NCBI GenBank assembly: GCA_011800805.1
Contig: MPNW01000150.1
Span: 243,721 to 307,720 of the forward strand
From: Hirudo medicinalis
Lineage: Eukaryota; Annelida; Clitellata; Hirudinida; Hirudinidae
Direction of reading: 5' to 3'
DNA: 64,000 bases
Shown here: positions 50,101-61,744 of the stretch, in pieces
Numbering within the stretch: the first letter of the stretch is position 1
Layout of the letters: each line of letters begins with the position of its first letter
Position numbers and translations under genes: made by a program
Notes under the pieces: generated by a model
Seen by the model: only the letters and a program-made list of their open reading frames with translations
Databases searched by the model: none
Told to the model about the DNA's origin: nothing

Positions 50101-51669
50101 TCTGAGTCAAGTACTGTTGACATTCTATTTTTAGCTGTGAATTGCTTGCTAGTCATGGAGGATGATGTTGATGTCAGAGAAGATTTGTGAAATGCCATGT
50201 TGAGAGTTTTCAGGGGAATATTTCTTTCAGGAATCTGGATTGAAAACATATCACATTTTAAAACAAGATTTTGAATATAACATTAATTGAACTGGCATGA
50301 TTTGTCAATGTTGCATCAAAATTTCAAATTATCTTTAGTGGCAATTAAAACAAACATTTTCTAGTAATGTGCATTTAAAAATTAATTTAAAAAAATGAAT
50401 AATTAAATAATTTAAAATTTTTAAAGAAATACTCAAGGAAGCAGAATTCATTACTAAAATCCAACCTCTGAGTTCTTGCTAGTAGCTGAAAACATTTTGT
50501 TTATTGAAGGTTTGAAGTAAGACTTGACAAATTTGCTTGGAAAAGAATGAGTCTCATTATGGGTTGGTGAAGTGCTGGGTTGGAGAAGGCAGGAGAGATC
50601 TGCCATTCCATTCTCACAGAACCTATCAAATATGATATATGCTGAATAAATGAATAAATGAATAAGTGAATAAATGCTGAATTATTATGAAACTGATCAA
50701 TTTAATGTAGTCAGTTTTGGAAAATTAATACACAAAGTATTTATTCTTTAAAAAGTCGTATAAACAATATTTATTGCGTGGAATTGTATAGTTTATGATT
50801 TTGTACATTACTTTGTAAAAGCTTCCTGTATAAAACGATTTATAGGGTCAGTCTGATAGCGGAAGCATGCGCTTCCTTAAGGCTGGCCCTTTGAGTTTAT
50901 TTGAATTTGTTTTAATGCTTTTGCTTTGTATATAACAGCTTGTTTGTTTGAATCAATAAAACTCAAAAACCCTAAGAAAAAAAAAAAAGTAATACACTTT
51001 AAATATTGAAAAAATACTCATTTAACTTCAAAGTCTGAGTTGTTAAAACCTAGATCATGAATTTTTTATTTTAATTACATGATAAACTGACAAATAAATA
51101 GAATATTGACCTGTAAAGTCTGCTGCCGCACTGAAATCCAACCCTGTTTTTGTCAACTTCTTCAAAGACTTTGGCATCATAAAATTTCTTGAGCAGCAGC
51201 TCAACCTGTGTTCTAAAGATAAACTACCACATGAGCTTGAAACCACACTGGAGATGAAGAAACTTATGAGAAACCTGGTGATTGCAACTGCAAAATCTGG
51301 AGAATTCCTGAGATGCAAGTGAAACCAATTTATGGCATCAGAGGACATGAAGCAGTTGTCGTATCTCTTCAACGCTTTTCTGTGCCTTTGTAAGGGCATC
51401 CCCGCCCTAAAGGCCTTCACCAAATCATTCCACTGCAGTCGATAAAAAGACGAAAAATGCTTTCAAACATTCCCGATTAATAAGTTTTAGAGAGTAAAAC
51501 ATTAGTCCGAATAAAATGATCATACGTTTGTTTATTCTACGATGAAGTGATGCACAAGATAAATTACCATTTGAGTGGCTCCAAAAGGTCCATTATATTT
51601 ACCGCACGTTTTCTTCACACAATCGTCGTTCGTCGAATCGGAATTATCAAGAAACGAAAGATGAAACAT
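47197..51669 (-). CDS. DEPDC1: DEP domain-containing protein 1 homologue
   Basis: Homologue of vertebrate DEPDC1A/B, proteins linked to mitosis and proliferation. Thirteen exons (51568..51669, 51275..51432, 51111..51212, 50466..50622, 49969..50234, 49733..49863, 49107..49226, 48646..48912, 48197..48279, 47895..48111, 47671..47816, 47462..47602, 47197..47346) join to 679 residues; human DEPDC1 is 811 and DEPDC1B 529. The DEP domain (about 25-120) reads GPFGATQMWNDLVKAFRAGM, then RYDNCFMSSDAINW and QVELLLKKFYDAKVFEEV. The middle corresponds to the RhoGAP-like region, with DFVNLQSKEPLITKDLFNIM matching the DLPEPLLTFEYYELF stretch. The C-terminal module (SPKQRRMLMILIRLLA, ARKILHFLMEFYSEIF) is the family's own conserved block. 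No arginine finger was seen, as expected for the family. Confidence 0.92.
50840..50988 (+). mobile_element. Polyadenylated insertion, probable retroposon 3' end
   Basis: In a DEPDC1 intron, a GC-richer segment (AGCGGAAGCATGCGCTTCC near 50860) is followed by a T-rich stretch, AATAAA at about 50956, and an A12 run at 50977-50988. AATAAA followed by a poly(A) tail about 20 bases on, in the strand opposite to the host gene, is the mark of a reverse-transcribed RNA. The source RNA is not recognised. Confidence 0.5.
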
Positions 51670-52160
51670 TCTAATATTATTTAAACTTCACCGAAATAAA
51701 CTTAAACAACCTAACTTAACCAAGCAACTTCAGGTCAACGTGTTTTCTCTTTTATTCAAATTGGCGCCTAATACGAGGTTATTGTTCTTGAGATCATTTC
51801 ATTGGATGTGAGATTATTGAACTAATAAAGGTACCAAACACAGGTATGAAGGATAGGTTTCACTGTCTACTTTCACCTCATTTTATGAATTTTATTTTTA
51901 AATTTGAAAATATTGCAACCAAAAAGTTTTATTTAATGAAATTGTGTCCTTAAAAATTACGCAGCACAAAGTAATAATTAGAGCCTCATGTATCTCAAAT
52001 AAAATAATTAAAATACAAATGTTCATTTCTTAGCCATGGTGATACGAGACCATAATAGTGCTAAAAGCAGCCAAACATCTCAGTTTATTCGTTCGAATCA
52101 GCACACAGCATACTTCATCTAGTTATCAAGTTACAAGGTTAGTCAAGCATGCACAAACAG
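51670..52160. promoter_or_regulatory. DEPDC1 upstream region and nAChR 3' region
   Basis: About 490 bases between the DEPDC1 start codon and the stop codon of the next minus-strand gene. It should contain the DEPDC1 promoter and the receptor gene's 3' UTR. No motif fixed. Confidence 0.35.
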
Positions 52161-55100
52161 CTAATAAAACATTTGCAAAACCAATGTGGAATGCGTGATA
52201 AGACTGATAAAAACAAAAATCCAAAGGAAAATTCTGTCGGCAAACATAGCCGCCAGTCTCCATTCTGCTTTAATTCTTTCCCGATCGCGGCGGTCCTGGC
52301 TGGCTTCACTGCTTTCTGTGTCTGTACTTCTGCTGATACCCCAAAAAGGACGCCTCTGCTCCTTTCTTGTGTTCATTAGCGGAACAAGATTCTGTTTCCT
52401 AGTGCTCCATCTGTTCCTTCCTGGTTTGCCTCTCATTCCTCCGATGAAGTAAGAAGTTTTGGCTGCTGACCTGACGTTGGCCTGGACTTGAAAAAGATCG
52501 GGATCGTCAGAAGATTCGATTTTTCTACTTCGCTTGAAACTTTTACGAAGGTCTCCCGCATCGAAAAGTCTGCCTTCCTTTATCTTCGGTGTTTGTGCTT
52601 GAACTAATCCTTTGTCGTATCTTCCAAGCTTAACTGGAGGACTTGGAAAATTCCTTTCTAAGCCGCTGATGATTTTGGAGGAGATGCTATCCAAGGAACT
52701 TTTATTTTTCGCACTACCTTCAAAGTTGAAATCAATAGGATTACTTGTATGTCCTGTTGAAAATCCTCCGCTTGATATGAACGAGATGCCCGAAGTACTC
52801 TGCTTTATTGTTCGTTGATGATAAGGAAGATGACTGTGAGTCTCCGTGCTGAGCTTTCCGGTCTCTGAAGTGAAATCTGAGAAATTTGGAGTTCTGGCAG
52901 GAGTGTGACCGGCTGTGCTTTCAGGTTGCTGCTCCGTCGGTTGTTGGTGAATGGACCAATACTCCAGATCGCCAAATTCCTCAACATTCAAGCATTTTAC
53001 AGCCAACCCAATGATCCAATCTGGACACTTTTCAAGAGTGTCTCGCTTAGCGTAGATGTTCGTCACTATGACAGCCATCACAAGAGCTATGCTTACCATG
53101 ACCATAGTTGAAGCAAAAAACATACCTGTTGAAATAAATGAAATTTTTAATATTTAAATTCTACTAGAGATAAGTCGAAAATAAATTGACCCAAGATGGG
53201 AATGGAGTCTGGGGTTGGCGGCATGCTTTCTCCCACTCTGAGAAGAAAAACAACGAGGGCCAACAAAATGGTAATTTCCAGGTTGACCTTCTCACCAGAC
53301 TCTACTGGAAGAAAGAAACCCAGGAAGCTGATGAGGAAGATGAGAAAACATGGGGCAATGAGATTGATGACGTAGAAAAGGCTTCCCCTTCTCATGTGAA
53401 TGGTGAAGGTCACGTCAGGGTAAAGTTCGGGACAGCATGCGTATTGCTTGCTTTGTCGTTTTGCTGTTATACCCGTGTCTTTGTCCACTGCCCATTCCTA
53501 AGATTACAGGATTGATGAATTAACAATTTTAAAATTAATTTATATACATTAATCATTCTACTAATTATGAATTAAGTGCTAACAATCTCTTAATGAGAGT
53601 TATTTAATTTCCTATTTCTGACTATTATATTGCCGAATAAGCAGCAAATGCAGCTCAATTGAAAATTACTATTATCTATCTAATAAATTCGAGTTTAATT
53701 AAGTTCTTCAAGTTTTTAATTAAGTATACAAAGATTCGAAACAATTTTTAGTAACGAATTCAATGCTTGTCTTCCAGTTGTGGTTTCTAATGCACATGTT
53801 CCCATTTTTAAGAGAAATTAATGACACACGAGATTAAAGCGTATTTACTGGCCTGATACTTTGAAATGTAGTAGACACTATTATTGAAATCAGGGCTGTA
53901 GAGGACGTCCAACTGATTTCCACTGTGCGTCCAGGAAATGAAGATGATTTCACATTTTTGAGTGTCGAAGGGGAAGTACTTGACATTGAGTGTACAGTAG
54001 GTTTTTATCAGGGCCGGTAGCAACCATAGGACGTTACCGTCGTCGTTGACTATGGCGTTAGTGACCATGTAGTCATTGAACTTGTCACCCGCACTTCGAT
54101 AAAATACAGACATTACTGGATTAAGTGTTTATTAGTGTTCGGCATAAGTCGGTGTAAATTGGCAATGTTTATTTACTTGTGACTTTTTATATTTTATTGT
54201 TCCTTAATATAATATGGTTGTTATGAAACAATAAGGTGAGATTGTTAAATAATAATAATGCTAACGAATAAATTGAATTTGAGATAACTTGGATAGATAA
54301 TGTTCATTTAAATAAAAAACCATAAAAGTTTCTACTGCATCCTGAAGTGAGTTTATAATTTTTTATTAGTAAAGAGTGCAACAGTGAAAGTTAATACTAA
54401 TGAGAATTGATAATAAATTAACATTAATTATTAATATCGACCGGTGAGAAATTAAGAAATCGAAGGCATGCGCATGTAAACACGGCGAGGAATCATACAT
54501 GGAGATCGTTTAATTAAATTTATGGTCCTTTCGTGGCTGTTCTCATGAAGATGAAGCGAATTGAATTTTTTTTTGTCGATGGAAACAGTTATCAGATCGT
54601 ATCGACCGTCTTATGTGCAACAATGTTAATTTAACCTCTGCTAGTAGGACCGATAGCTTGATTTGAATTGATGATGATGGGGTTGTTAATTGATAAAGAT
54701 TGAGATGAAAAATTGTTAACTTATTGTCTGCAAGTAAATGCTTACGATTATCATACCTTCATATTTTCAATCATATTAAGTAAAACTTCAAATAACTTAA
54801 CTTCGAGTCAGCAAATTTGAAAATTTACGCAATTATTAAAAATAATTATTATTTAAAAAATGTAGTAATAGTCATTATTTATGATAAAATGTTATTATTA
54901 CAGTTCTCTCTATGGTGCCGGAAAATCATCAGAAATACATAAATGCATAAATTGCTTCTCGAGTTTTTCATGGAAAACCTCGCATCTCCTTTACAACAAT
55001 AACAACAACATCAATAATAATAGCAATAATATCAATACAAGTTGTAAGAATAATAGACAGGCGATTGATACCGTAATTAATTTCCCTAGAGAACCTTTGA

Positions 55101-56524
55101 CTTATAGAGATTGTATGTATACAATATATATTGTATTATTTATTAGTGCAAATGTTTTATGATTATTTTTCATTAGTATTAGCTTTATAATACATGTGTG
55201 AAATGAAACTAATGTTTCTAGTGAGATACTTGTGTGGATACTTAAAAAATATTGCAAAGAGGATGAAATCGATAAAAAGAAATTGTTTAGAAGCTTTTAG
55301 GAGGACCCTAAGTACTAGTTCGATATAATGCACAGGATAATTGGCTATCTTGTGAGCGAATGAAAGAACATTAATTAAAGTCTTTGCAAGAAAGTCTATC
55401 TTTTATTTATATTTAAATAAAACTTCAAACACGTTTTAGTACTAGCGCCATTCCTTTTAAATTGGTAATTGTTAATCATTATTGGTATTAAGAATTAAAG
55501 TTCACTGCGTAATTAGACTAACAATTTAGTTAGTTAAAAAATGTTATGAATCATCACTGACTGAACAGATTCAAGGACATTTTTATGGCGCTAAAAAATA
55601 ACAAGTGAATCTCACAAATTCTGGATAACGAGATCAGGGGTCCAAATTTTATTTGATGGAACTTTGATGCTTTTCACTCCGTCGAAGTGAGAAGCATTCC
55701 AGGTTAAGTATTCGTCCTTCCATTTCTGGTGCAAATGACGAATAAATAGATTTTTAATGTTTAACATCTCGTAATTTTCCAACGACAAAGTTAATTGTCA
55801 GAGTATAAAGCCTAGAGGTAACCTTAAGAAATTTCAGAATAAGAAATATCATTTAATTTACTTCTTATTTCACTCTATTCCTTCGTAAACGATTGATTCG
55901 ATTAACACAGATTGTGAACATTATTTAATATTTGACTTAGATTCAGTGAAGAAGTCGCGATTTTTTGTATTACAAAAGTATTAATTGACAAGTTAAACTC
56001 TGAGTAATTTTTTTTTATAAATATGAATGAATACCATAATATTATTACATAACGTAAAATTTACTTGTCTGATTGCTATAAGACATGTGAATGTCTGTTC
56101 CCTTTCGTTCTGGAAAGAAAAATTCCGATTTTGAATATTATTTTTCGAAGACGTTCTATACAATCCATTGTATTGGGATATGAGCATCCAAGTTTGTTTG
56201 TCTGCCTCAATTAGCGCTCTTCATTACTGGTCTAACATGCCCTATACCTTTCGTGAAAAGGTCACCAGAAAAAGCCTAAATTTTACGAAATCTACTAAAA
56301 TCACATCTCAATTCTTAAAATAAATAAAAGTCACTTTTTTAATGTAAAAACATTTCAACCGTATCTAGGATGTGGTATAGGGAAATGGCAATGTGAACTG
56401 AGACAACACTGGAATCATTGCGAACAGGTCTGCTGGTGCTGTCATAATTTTTGAGCAAACGTTGTTTGATCCTGTGCTCTCCTGACCTTTCCCTTCTGGA
56501 GTTGGAGGACATCTTCGGGGACAA
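52161..56524 (-). CDS. Nicotinic acetylcholine receptor alpha-type subunit (5' incomplete)
   Basis: Cys-loop ligand-gated channel subunit of the plasma membrane. Exons: 56360..56524, 56065..56109, 55616..55725, 53849 or 53853..54093, 53191..53487 or 53497, 52161..53125; about 610 residues. No signal-peptide exon was found upstream. Extracellular landmarks: RLLKNYDSTSRPV, WKDEYLTWN, WTPDLV, Cys-loop CTLNVKYFPFDTQKC (13 residues between cysteines), SWTHSG, and YACCPELYPDV whose paired cysteines mark an alpha subunit. M1 to M3 follow (GEKVNLEITILLALVVFLLR is M2), then a roughly 250-residue cytoplasmic loop and M4 (LWIFVFISLITHSTLVL). The Cys-loop exon either joins by a GC donor at 53853 to GAATGG (keeping the family's EW) or by a GT donor at 53849 to a site 10 bases later; both keep frame. 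M2 carries unusual N2', E4' and R17'. Confidence 0.9.
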
Positions 56525-57920
56525 CTGGACCACAACCGCTTCAATGTTTAATTAATAATCACAAAACTCATTAATTATAAATGATTATCATATCGTATTT
56601 TAAGGAAATATATCTGCTATATGAAAACTATATTTAACGAAATAAGTTTAAATAAAAAATGTTTTGCTTAAATAAATTAGGAATTCTAGTCTCGCTTTTT
56701 ACATGCAAGAATTAAATTTAAATGAATAATAATCCAGTTTATTATGGTCAACAATATATTATGACCACAATAATTTATTATAACAAGTTTATAACCCAAT
56801 TATTATTCTGGTTGACTAAAATGTCAAGTAATTTTAAATTTTTAGTCAGTAATTTCAGAATTGATCTTAACGACATAAAGAATGTAAAAAAAATGCATAC
56901 GAACTTTAATAACTCGTGTGCAATTTTTAACCAATGAAATACAATAAGGAAAAGCTGATAATTTTAGACGCAATAGTTCAATATGGATCAACAACCACTC
57001 GTTCACCGAGACACCTCAAGATATGGCAATTTCCCTTTATCTTCGATCTCATCTCGTCTGGCAATTTTTCAGAAATCAACTGTTCGATGCTTTGATGTTC
57101 AATTGTTTTCCGCCTTCGATGCCCCATCAACCTCGTCGTGCGATGTTTGGTTTTTACTTCTTATTTCAACTAAAACTCTATGTTTGATGTTTATCGACAG
57201 CTACAGATGCAAGAGGTTTTAGCGTATTCCAATGTTTCGACTTCAGACATTGGCCGTGCAAGAGGAATTATTTTTGATGATATTACCTAAGGTCTGCGCC
57301 TAATTCATTTCCAAGTAATTTGGGGTGCTTGTAACTGAGTTAGACTATCAGTCTGAAGCTACTTATAAAGAAAAAGAATGACCATATTTCATTCATTCTT
57401 CGATCGTAAAGTTTGAATCCCCAAAACCTGGGCTATTCATTTGAGATTGCTTGTTCAGGACATTGTGGAAGGATTACAAAAACGGGTTGAAAGCGCAATT
57501 AGTTAATTCGTCCTTCAAAAGACAGCATAACAACTGTGATTTATTTAATAATATATGTGAATTAAAAGGCGAACTGTAACGATCACGTTTAAGAGGTGGG
57601 TGAGCGAATAATATTATATTATATTAATATAATCCATTAATATTATAGGTTCGCGATAACAAAAAATCAATTAAATCTTAAAATTTTCGTTGAAATATGG
57701 ACTCACCAAATACATAAGGAAGCAAAAAAGAGAGTTTGAGTAAGCTTAAAAACATTTTACTATTCCAAAGATATGTCATCAGTTTTTAAGCATTTTTGCT
57801 CAGTAGTCAATAACAATTCCTTTGCTGTAACAAATGATTTTTGTCCTGATTATCAAACGTATGGATTGATCATTCATATTAAGTGCATCACGAAAAATGT
57901 TATTGTTAGCGTTATCACTA
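56525..57920. other. Upstream of nAChR, no gene seen
   Basis: AT-rich. A 79-codon plus-strand frame at 56983-57222 lies in a patch of more even composition but resembles nothing I know. The missing receptor signal-peptide exon may be here or further right, but no hydrophobic minus-strand start with a good donor was found. Confidence 0.35.
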
Positions 57921-57929
57921 CTTTAAATT

Positions 57930-58190
57930 TTTAATTGACCATTGTTATGAACATTTTCCATAGAATAGAAGACACCCAGACATTCATTTGAATATATTCG
58001 GAATTCGACAGGAGAGTGCGACTCTAGAGAGAATGGAGCGACAGAATGTTCGACGGAAAAGATGTCGAGTGGATTGGAAAACGTTTGCATTAACAACCAA
58101 TTGGGAGCGATATCCATTGAGAGCGTGTCCACACCAATCATGCGAATACATCGGTTCGTGACTCACTCCAGGAAACTCCATCTTTTTTCC
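57930..58190. other. Unassigned GC-richer block open on both strands
   Basis: At least two minus-strand frames and one plus-strand frame stay open for 60 or more codons. The plus-strand frame has several cysteines (GECDSRENGATECSTEKM); the minus-strand frames start at 58141 and 58181. Base composition is richer than the flanks. No family match. It could be an exon, a conserved regulatory block or an old repeat. Confidence 0.3.
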
Positions 58191-58220
58191 TCACCCCAGC
58201 ATTAGGAAATCTTGGATAAT

Positions 58221-58340
58221 ATGCAAAGGAAGTGGTTTATTATCTTTTCCTTGCTTTTTTCTTCGATAAATGTCAGTTCGTGCAAAGTGAATTCTATGAA
58301 ACGATATATATTAGGTTTTAAAGTATTTATTTCGCTGTAA
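58221..58340 (+). CDS. Possible small secreted peptide or orphan signal-peptide exon
   Basis: Thirty-nine codons from ATG; the first 21 form a signal-peptide-like sequence (MQRKWFIIFSLLFSSINVSS: basic start, hydrophobic core, small residues), then a Cys-Lys and a possible splice donor GTGAAT. It is too short to be sure of coding. No partner exon was found downstream before the RhoGAP gene. Confidence 0.2.
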   Translation: MQRKWFIIFSLLFSSINVSSCKVNSMKRYILGFKVFISL

Positions 58341-58735
58341 CTAAAGTTTTAAAAGTTTTAGTCTTATCCTCTCATCTTTTTTAATTAAAAGATCGGATTT
58401 ATTGCGACAAATGTTGAAGCTTCAAAACTTCTATAATCAATACGTTATTCAATAAACTTGATTCCTCTAGATAAAAAAAATTTTTCACCCCAGCATTAGG
58501 AAATTTTTAACTGAAAATGTTTAGAAATATTATTTAATAGATGTCACTCTTATCGATGATCGATGATCGTTTATATTGGAATTGTTGGGTTTTCCCGCGC
58601 ATGTCCTCGTAGAAATGTTGATTTTGTGTTCTAAATGGCGAAGCTTTGAAATTTGTATTAAAAAGTAAACATTACAAAACCGATCGGTTCAATCTTTAGT
58701 CTTGGATTTTTTAATTTAAGCGAAAGTAGAATGAC

Positions 58736-61266
58736 ATGGCAAAGGGTGGCAGAGATCTTAAGGTGCATTTTGACAAAATCATAGATTCGGTACAAAGTGG
58801 ACTGAGTTCACTGCAACAGGTTGTCCAACAACAACAAGTTTCAAGCTCTTATCCTTCCACTTTAGAGCTTCAAGAAACTATAAAGAGCGGGTGGCTGAAA
58901 AAATTGAGTGGCATGTTGAAAAGTTGGCATAGAAAGTGGTTTGTGATAAAAGGAGATTGCATGTATTATTACTTGAATGACTTTGATGTTAGGCCTCAGG
59001 GAGTTGTATTTCTACCCGGTAGTTGCATTATAGAGCACGTTTTTAGAGCTAATGACCCTGAAAAATTTGTCTTTGATATCATACCTCAGGTTTGCAAAGG
59101 TTCGAAATAAGACATAACCATGTAAATGTAGACCCATATTTATTTCAAATTAATTTCTCAGACAGTGCCAGAACATCCAATCATGATTTAGTGTCTTTAT
59201 CTGCTCAATCTGAGGAGGAAAGAACTGAATGGATTCGAGTTATCAGGCATATATTGTATGGGTCAATAGGTGGAGGTTGGTAAAGTAATTAGCACGCGGC
59301 ATTTAGAGATCAAGTTTTAAGGGTCATTGTGTTTTTCCATTTTAGCTATATTTGGCAAACCTTTGGAAGAAATACTGAGGTTTGAAATCTTAAAGGATAG
59401 CTCAAGAGAAGTGCCTGAAATTGTGGAGTCTTGTGTGGAATATATTTTGGAAAATGGGCTTTATGAAGAGGGAATATTCAGGTAAGAATGGGATCGTTTT
59501 GTTTATTTCATATTTTTATTTTTTAGTGCCGATTCAAGGGATTTTAAATGTATAATTTCATGGCTTATAAAAAATGTGTATAATTAATTACAACAGATTA
59601 TCATTAGGATATCAATGATATTGCAGAATTACAAAATTTGCAGAATAACAGGGAGAAGCTCAGTGATAAAAAACTACTGTGATGCCTTTGATCGTGGGGA
59701 GAGACCAAACATGAAAGATGATGATTGCATGGATGTTCATTCAGCTTCATCTATCCTGAAACTTTACCTCAGAGAACTCCCCTCTCCTCTTATTCCTTTT
59801 GATTTATATGAAAACATCACCAGGTAGCATTTTTTGACTATGCTTAAATGTTTCATTATAGTGAGTGATAAAACTCTTGCAAGCAGACTAGGAAAGTCTC
59901 ATAATTTCTATTTTCTTTAGAATTGTCATGAGAGAACTCCCCGTTGATATATGTCGAGCCATGGAATCTTTGAAAACCACTTTAAAGAAATTATCAGTTC
60001 CTAATCGTAACCTGCTAAGGCATCTATGTAAATTCCTCAATACTATTGGACAGCAACATCAGAGGAACAAAATGACATTTTCCAACCTGGCCACAATTTT
60101 TTGCACTGCTTTTCTGAGGCCAGATATCGAAAAGGATGCTTGTCTGCTAATGGCAACTGCAAATTCGAGAAAAGCAGTAACTAATGTCCTCATTGAACAT
60201 CAACAATGGCTATTTGATGATGACAAGAAGCCTTTCTCTAGCCCTGTCAATATTGAAGATTTGCTTGGATTCAGTGGAGCTTGTACTAGGGATATCGCAG
60301 CCATTCGCTCAAAGGATCTCTTTGAAATTAGAACTCACTCTCTGGTGAGAAAGATGGTTTATCTTCATAGTTGAAGTTTTATTGGTGTGACAAATCCCTT
60401 TCATATAATTTTTAATATTTCAGATTTTCTATGTCTAGTGTATTTGTGTTATTGTTAAAATTGTCATGCATTCATCAAATTAAATATGTGAGTTATATTT
60501 GTGCCATCAGCCAAGCAGAAATAAAGAGTTGAGTTTAGAAGAGAGCAGTCATGAAACAGTGATAATGAGGAGAAATGCACCTAGTGGTGAGAACCATGGT
60601 AAGCTCAGGATGAAACAAAACCACAGGAATTTGTTTAGAGTCCTTGGAGACAAGGAGGATAAGAAAAATCTATATTGGAGGTTATTTTTAATAGCATTAA
60701 GAGATCATTATCTAGTTTACATACTTCATATTTAAATATTTGCCCTGTGATCTTCCTGTCTGGGGCATAATATCTTATTCATTTCAATTTGTGATAATGA
60801 TTATATCAAAATGGGTAGTTCTTACAGGTGGAGTATCTCGGAGAAAGAAGGTACATTGTACGAAGACAAAGGAAGTGGCGAATTTGATGGAAGGCACCAT
60901 GAAATTCACAAGTCAACTTCAAGTTGCCTTGTGCAGTCCTTTGTTGGCAATAAAGAGTATGCATTCCAGTCTCCAGAAGATATTGTGTCTGAGAGGATCA
61001 AAGTCATAAAAGAAACTGAAAGATCTTCCATTACCAATCCCCTTTTCATAGAATTTATCAAAACTCTGGCTCCATTTGATTGCACATCACCTCAATTGTT
61101 GACAGAAAATGATATCATTATCAATGAATCATTATTAAAAAGTTTTAAAGATATTGATGTTGATGGTTTTTCCAAGAAAGAACTGCAGCATGTTGTAAAT
61201 GTCCTCTTGAATCATATTCACAAGCAAAACGTCATCATCTCAAATTTAAATGAGAAGCTTAAGTAA
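58736..61266 (+). CDS. ARHGAP24: PH-RhoGAP protein of the ARHGAP22/24/25 group
   Basis: Cytoplasmic GTPase-activating protein that switches off Rac/Rho-type GTPases at membranes and actin; the symbol names the closest group, not a proven orthologue. Exons 58736..59099, 59162..59275, 59346..59481, 59644..59823, 59921..60344, 60511..60680 and 60828..61266 give 608 residues. The PH domain (about 43-157) starts IKSGWLKKLSGMLKSWHRKW and ends with EEERTEWIRVIRHI. The RhoGAP domain (about 161-355) opens IFGKPLEEILRFE; the arginine finger is in LYEEGIFR; YLRELPSPLIPFDLYE and LRHLCKFLNTIG follow. A C-terminal coiled coil (LNHIHKQNVIISNLNEKL) matches the family layout. The first intron is only about 62 bases and, left unspliced, looks like a frameshift inside the PH domain. 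Confidence 0.93.
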
Positions 61267-61744
61267 TTTAAAGATTCAGTTCTTAAAATTCAATCTTGAA
61301 ACTAAGGTTATTTTTCATGCCTTTGTTTTTCCTTGAGATTTGTCATTTATATTCGTTTGCTATTACGTGCATTAATTTTATCTGTCTTTTGCCTTTTTTT
61401 AATATTCAACTTTTGCATATTTACACTTTTCTAGAGTGCCAAATATCCAACAGTTCAATGTTGTTTTCAGTTTTTTTGTGTGTGAGTAGAGCCAATCTCC
61501 ACAAATGATCTATGAGATAAATATGAGGCCTTGTCATTAAAAAATATCCGTTGGTTCCGCACTCTTAACGTTAAGACTAATGTTGCTGTGATTAAGTTGT
61601 TAATTATATGTGGTCTATTAGTTAAAAGGCATACCATTTAATTGTTGCCCGCCTTGCTTTGAAATGCCTTTTCATTCAGAAGCTGACTTCGCCAATCGGG
61701 GATAATATATACAGATTGCTTGTGGGAGAGTCATTCCACCTTAT

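Noticed and set aside
59090..59100. Frameshift or 10-base intron in the RhoGAP PH domain
   Set aside because: A 62-base GT-AG intron explains the frame change with the right phase and family length.
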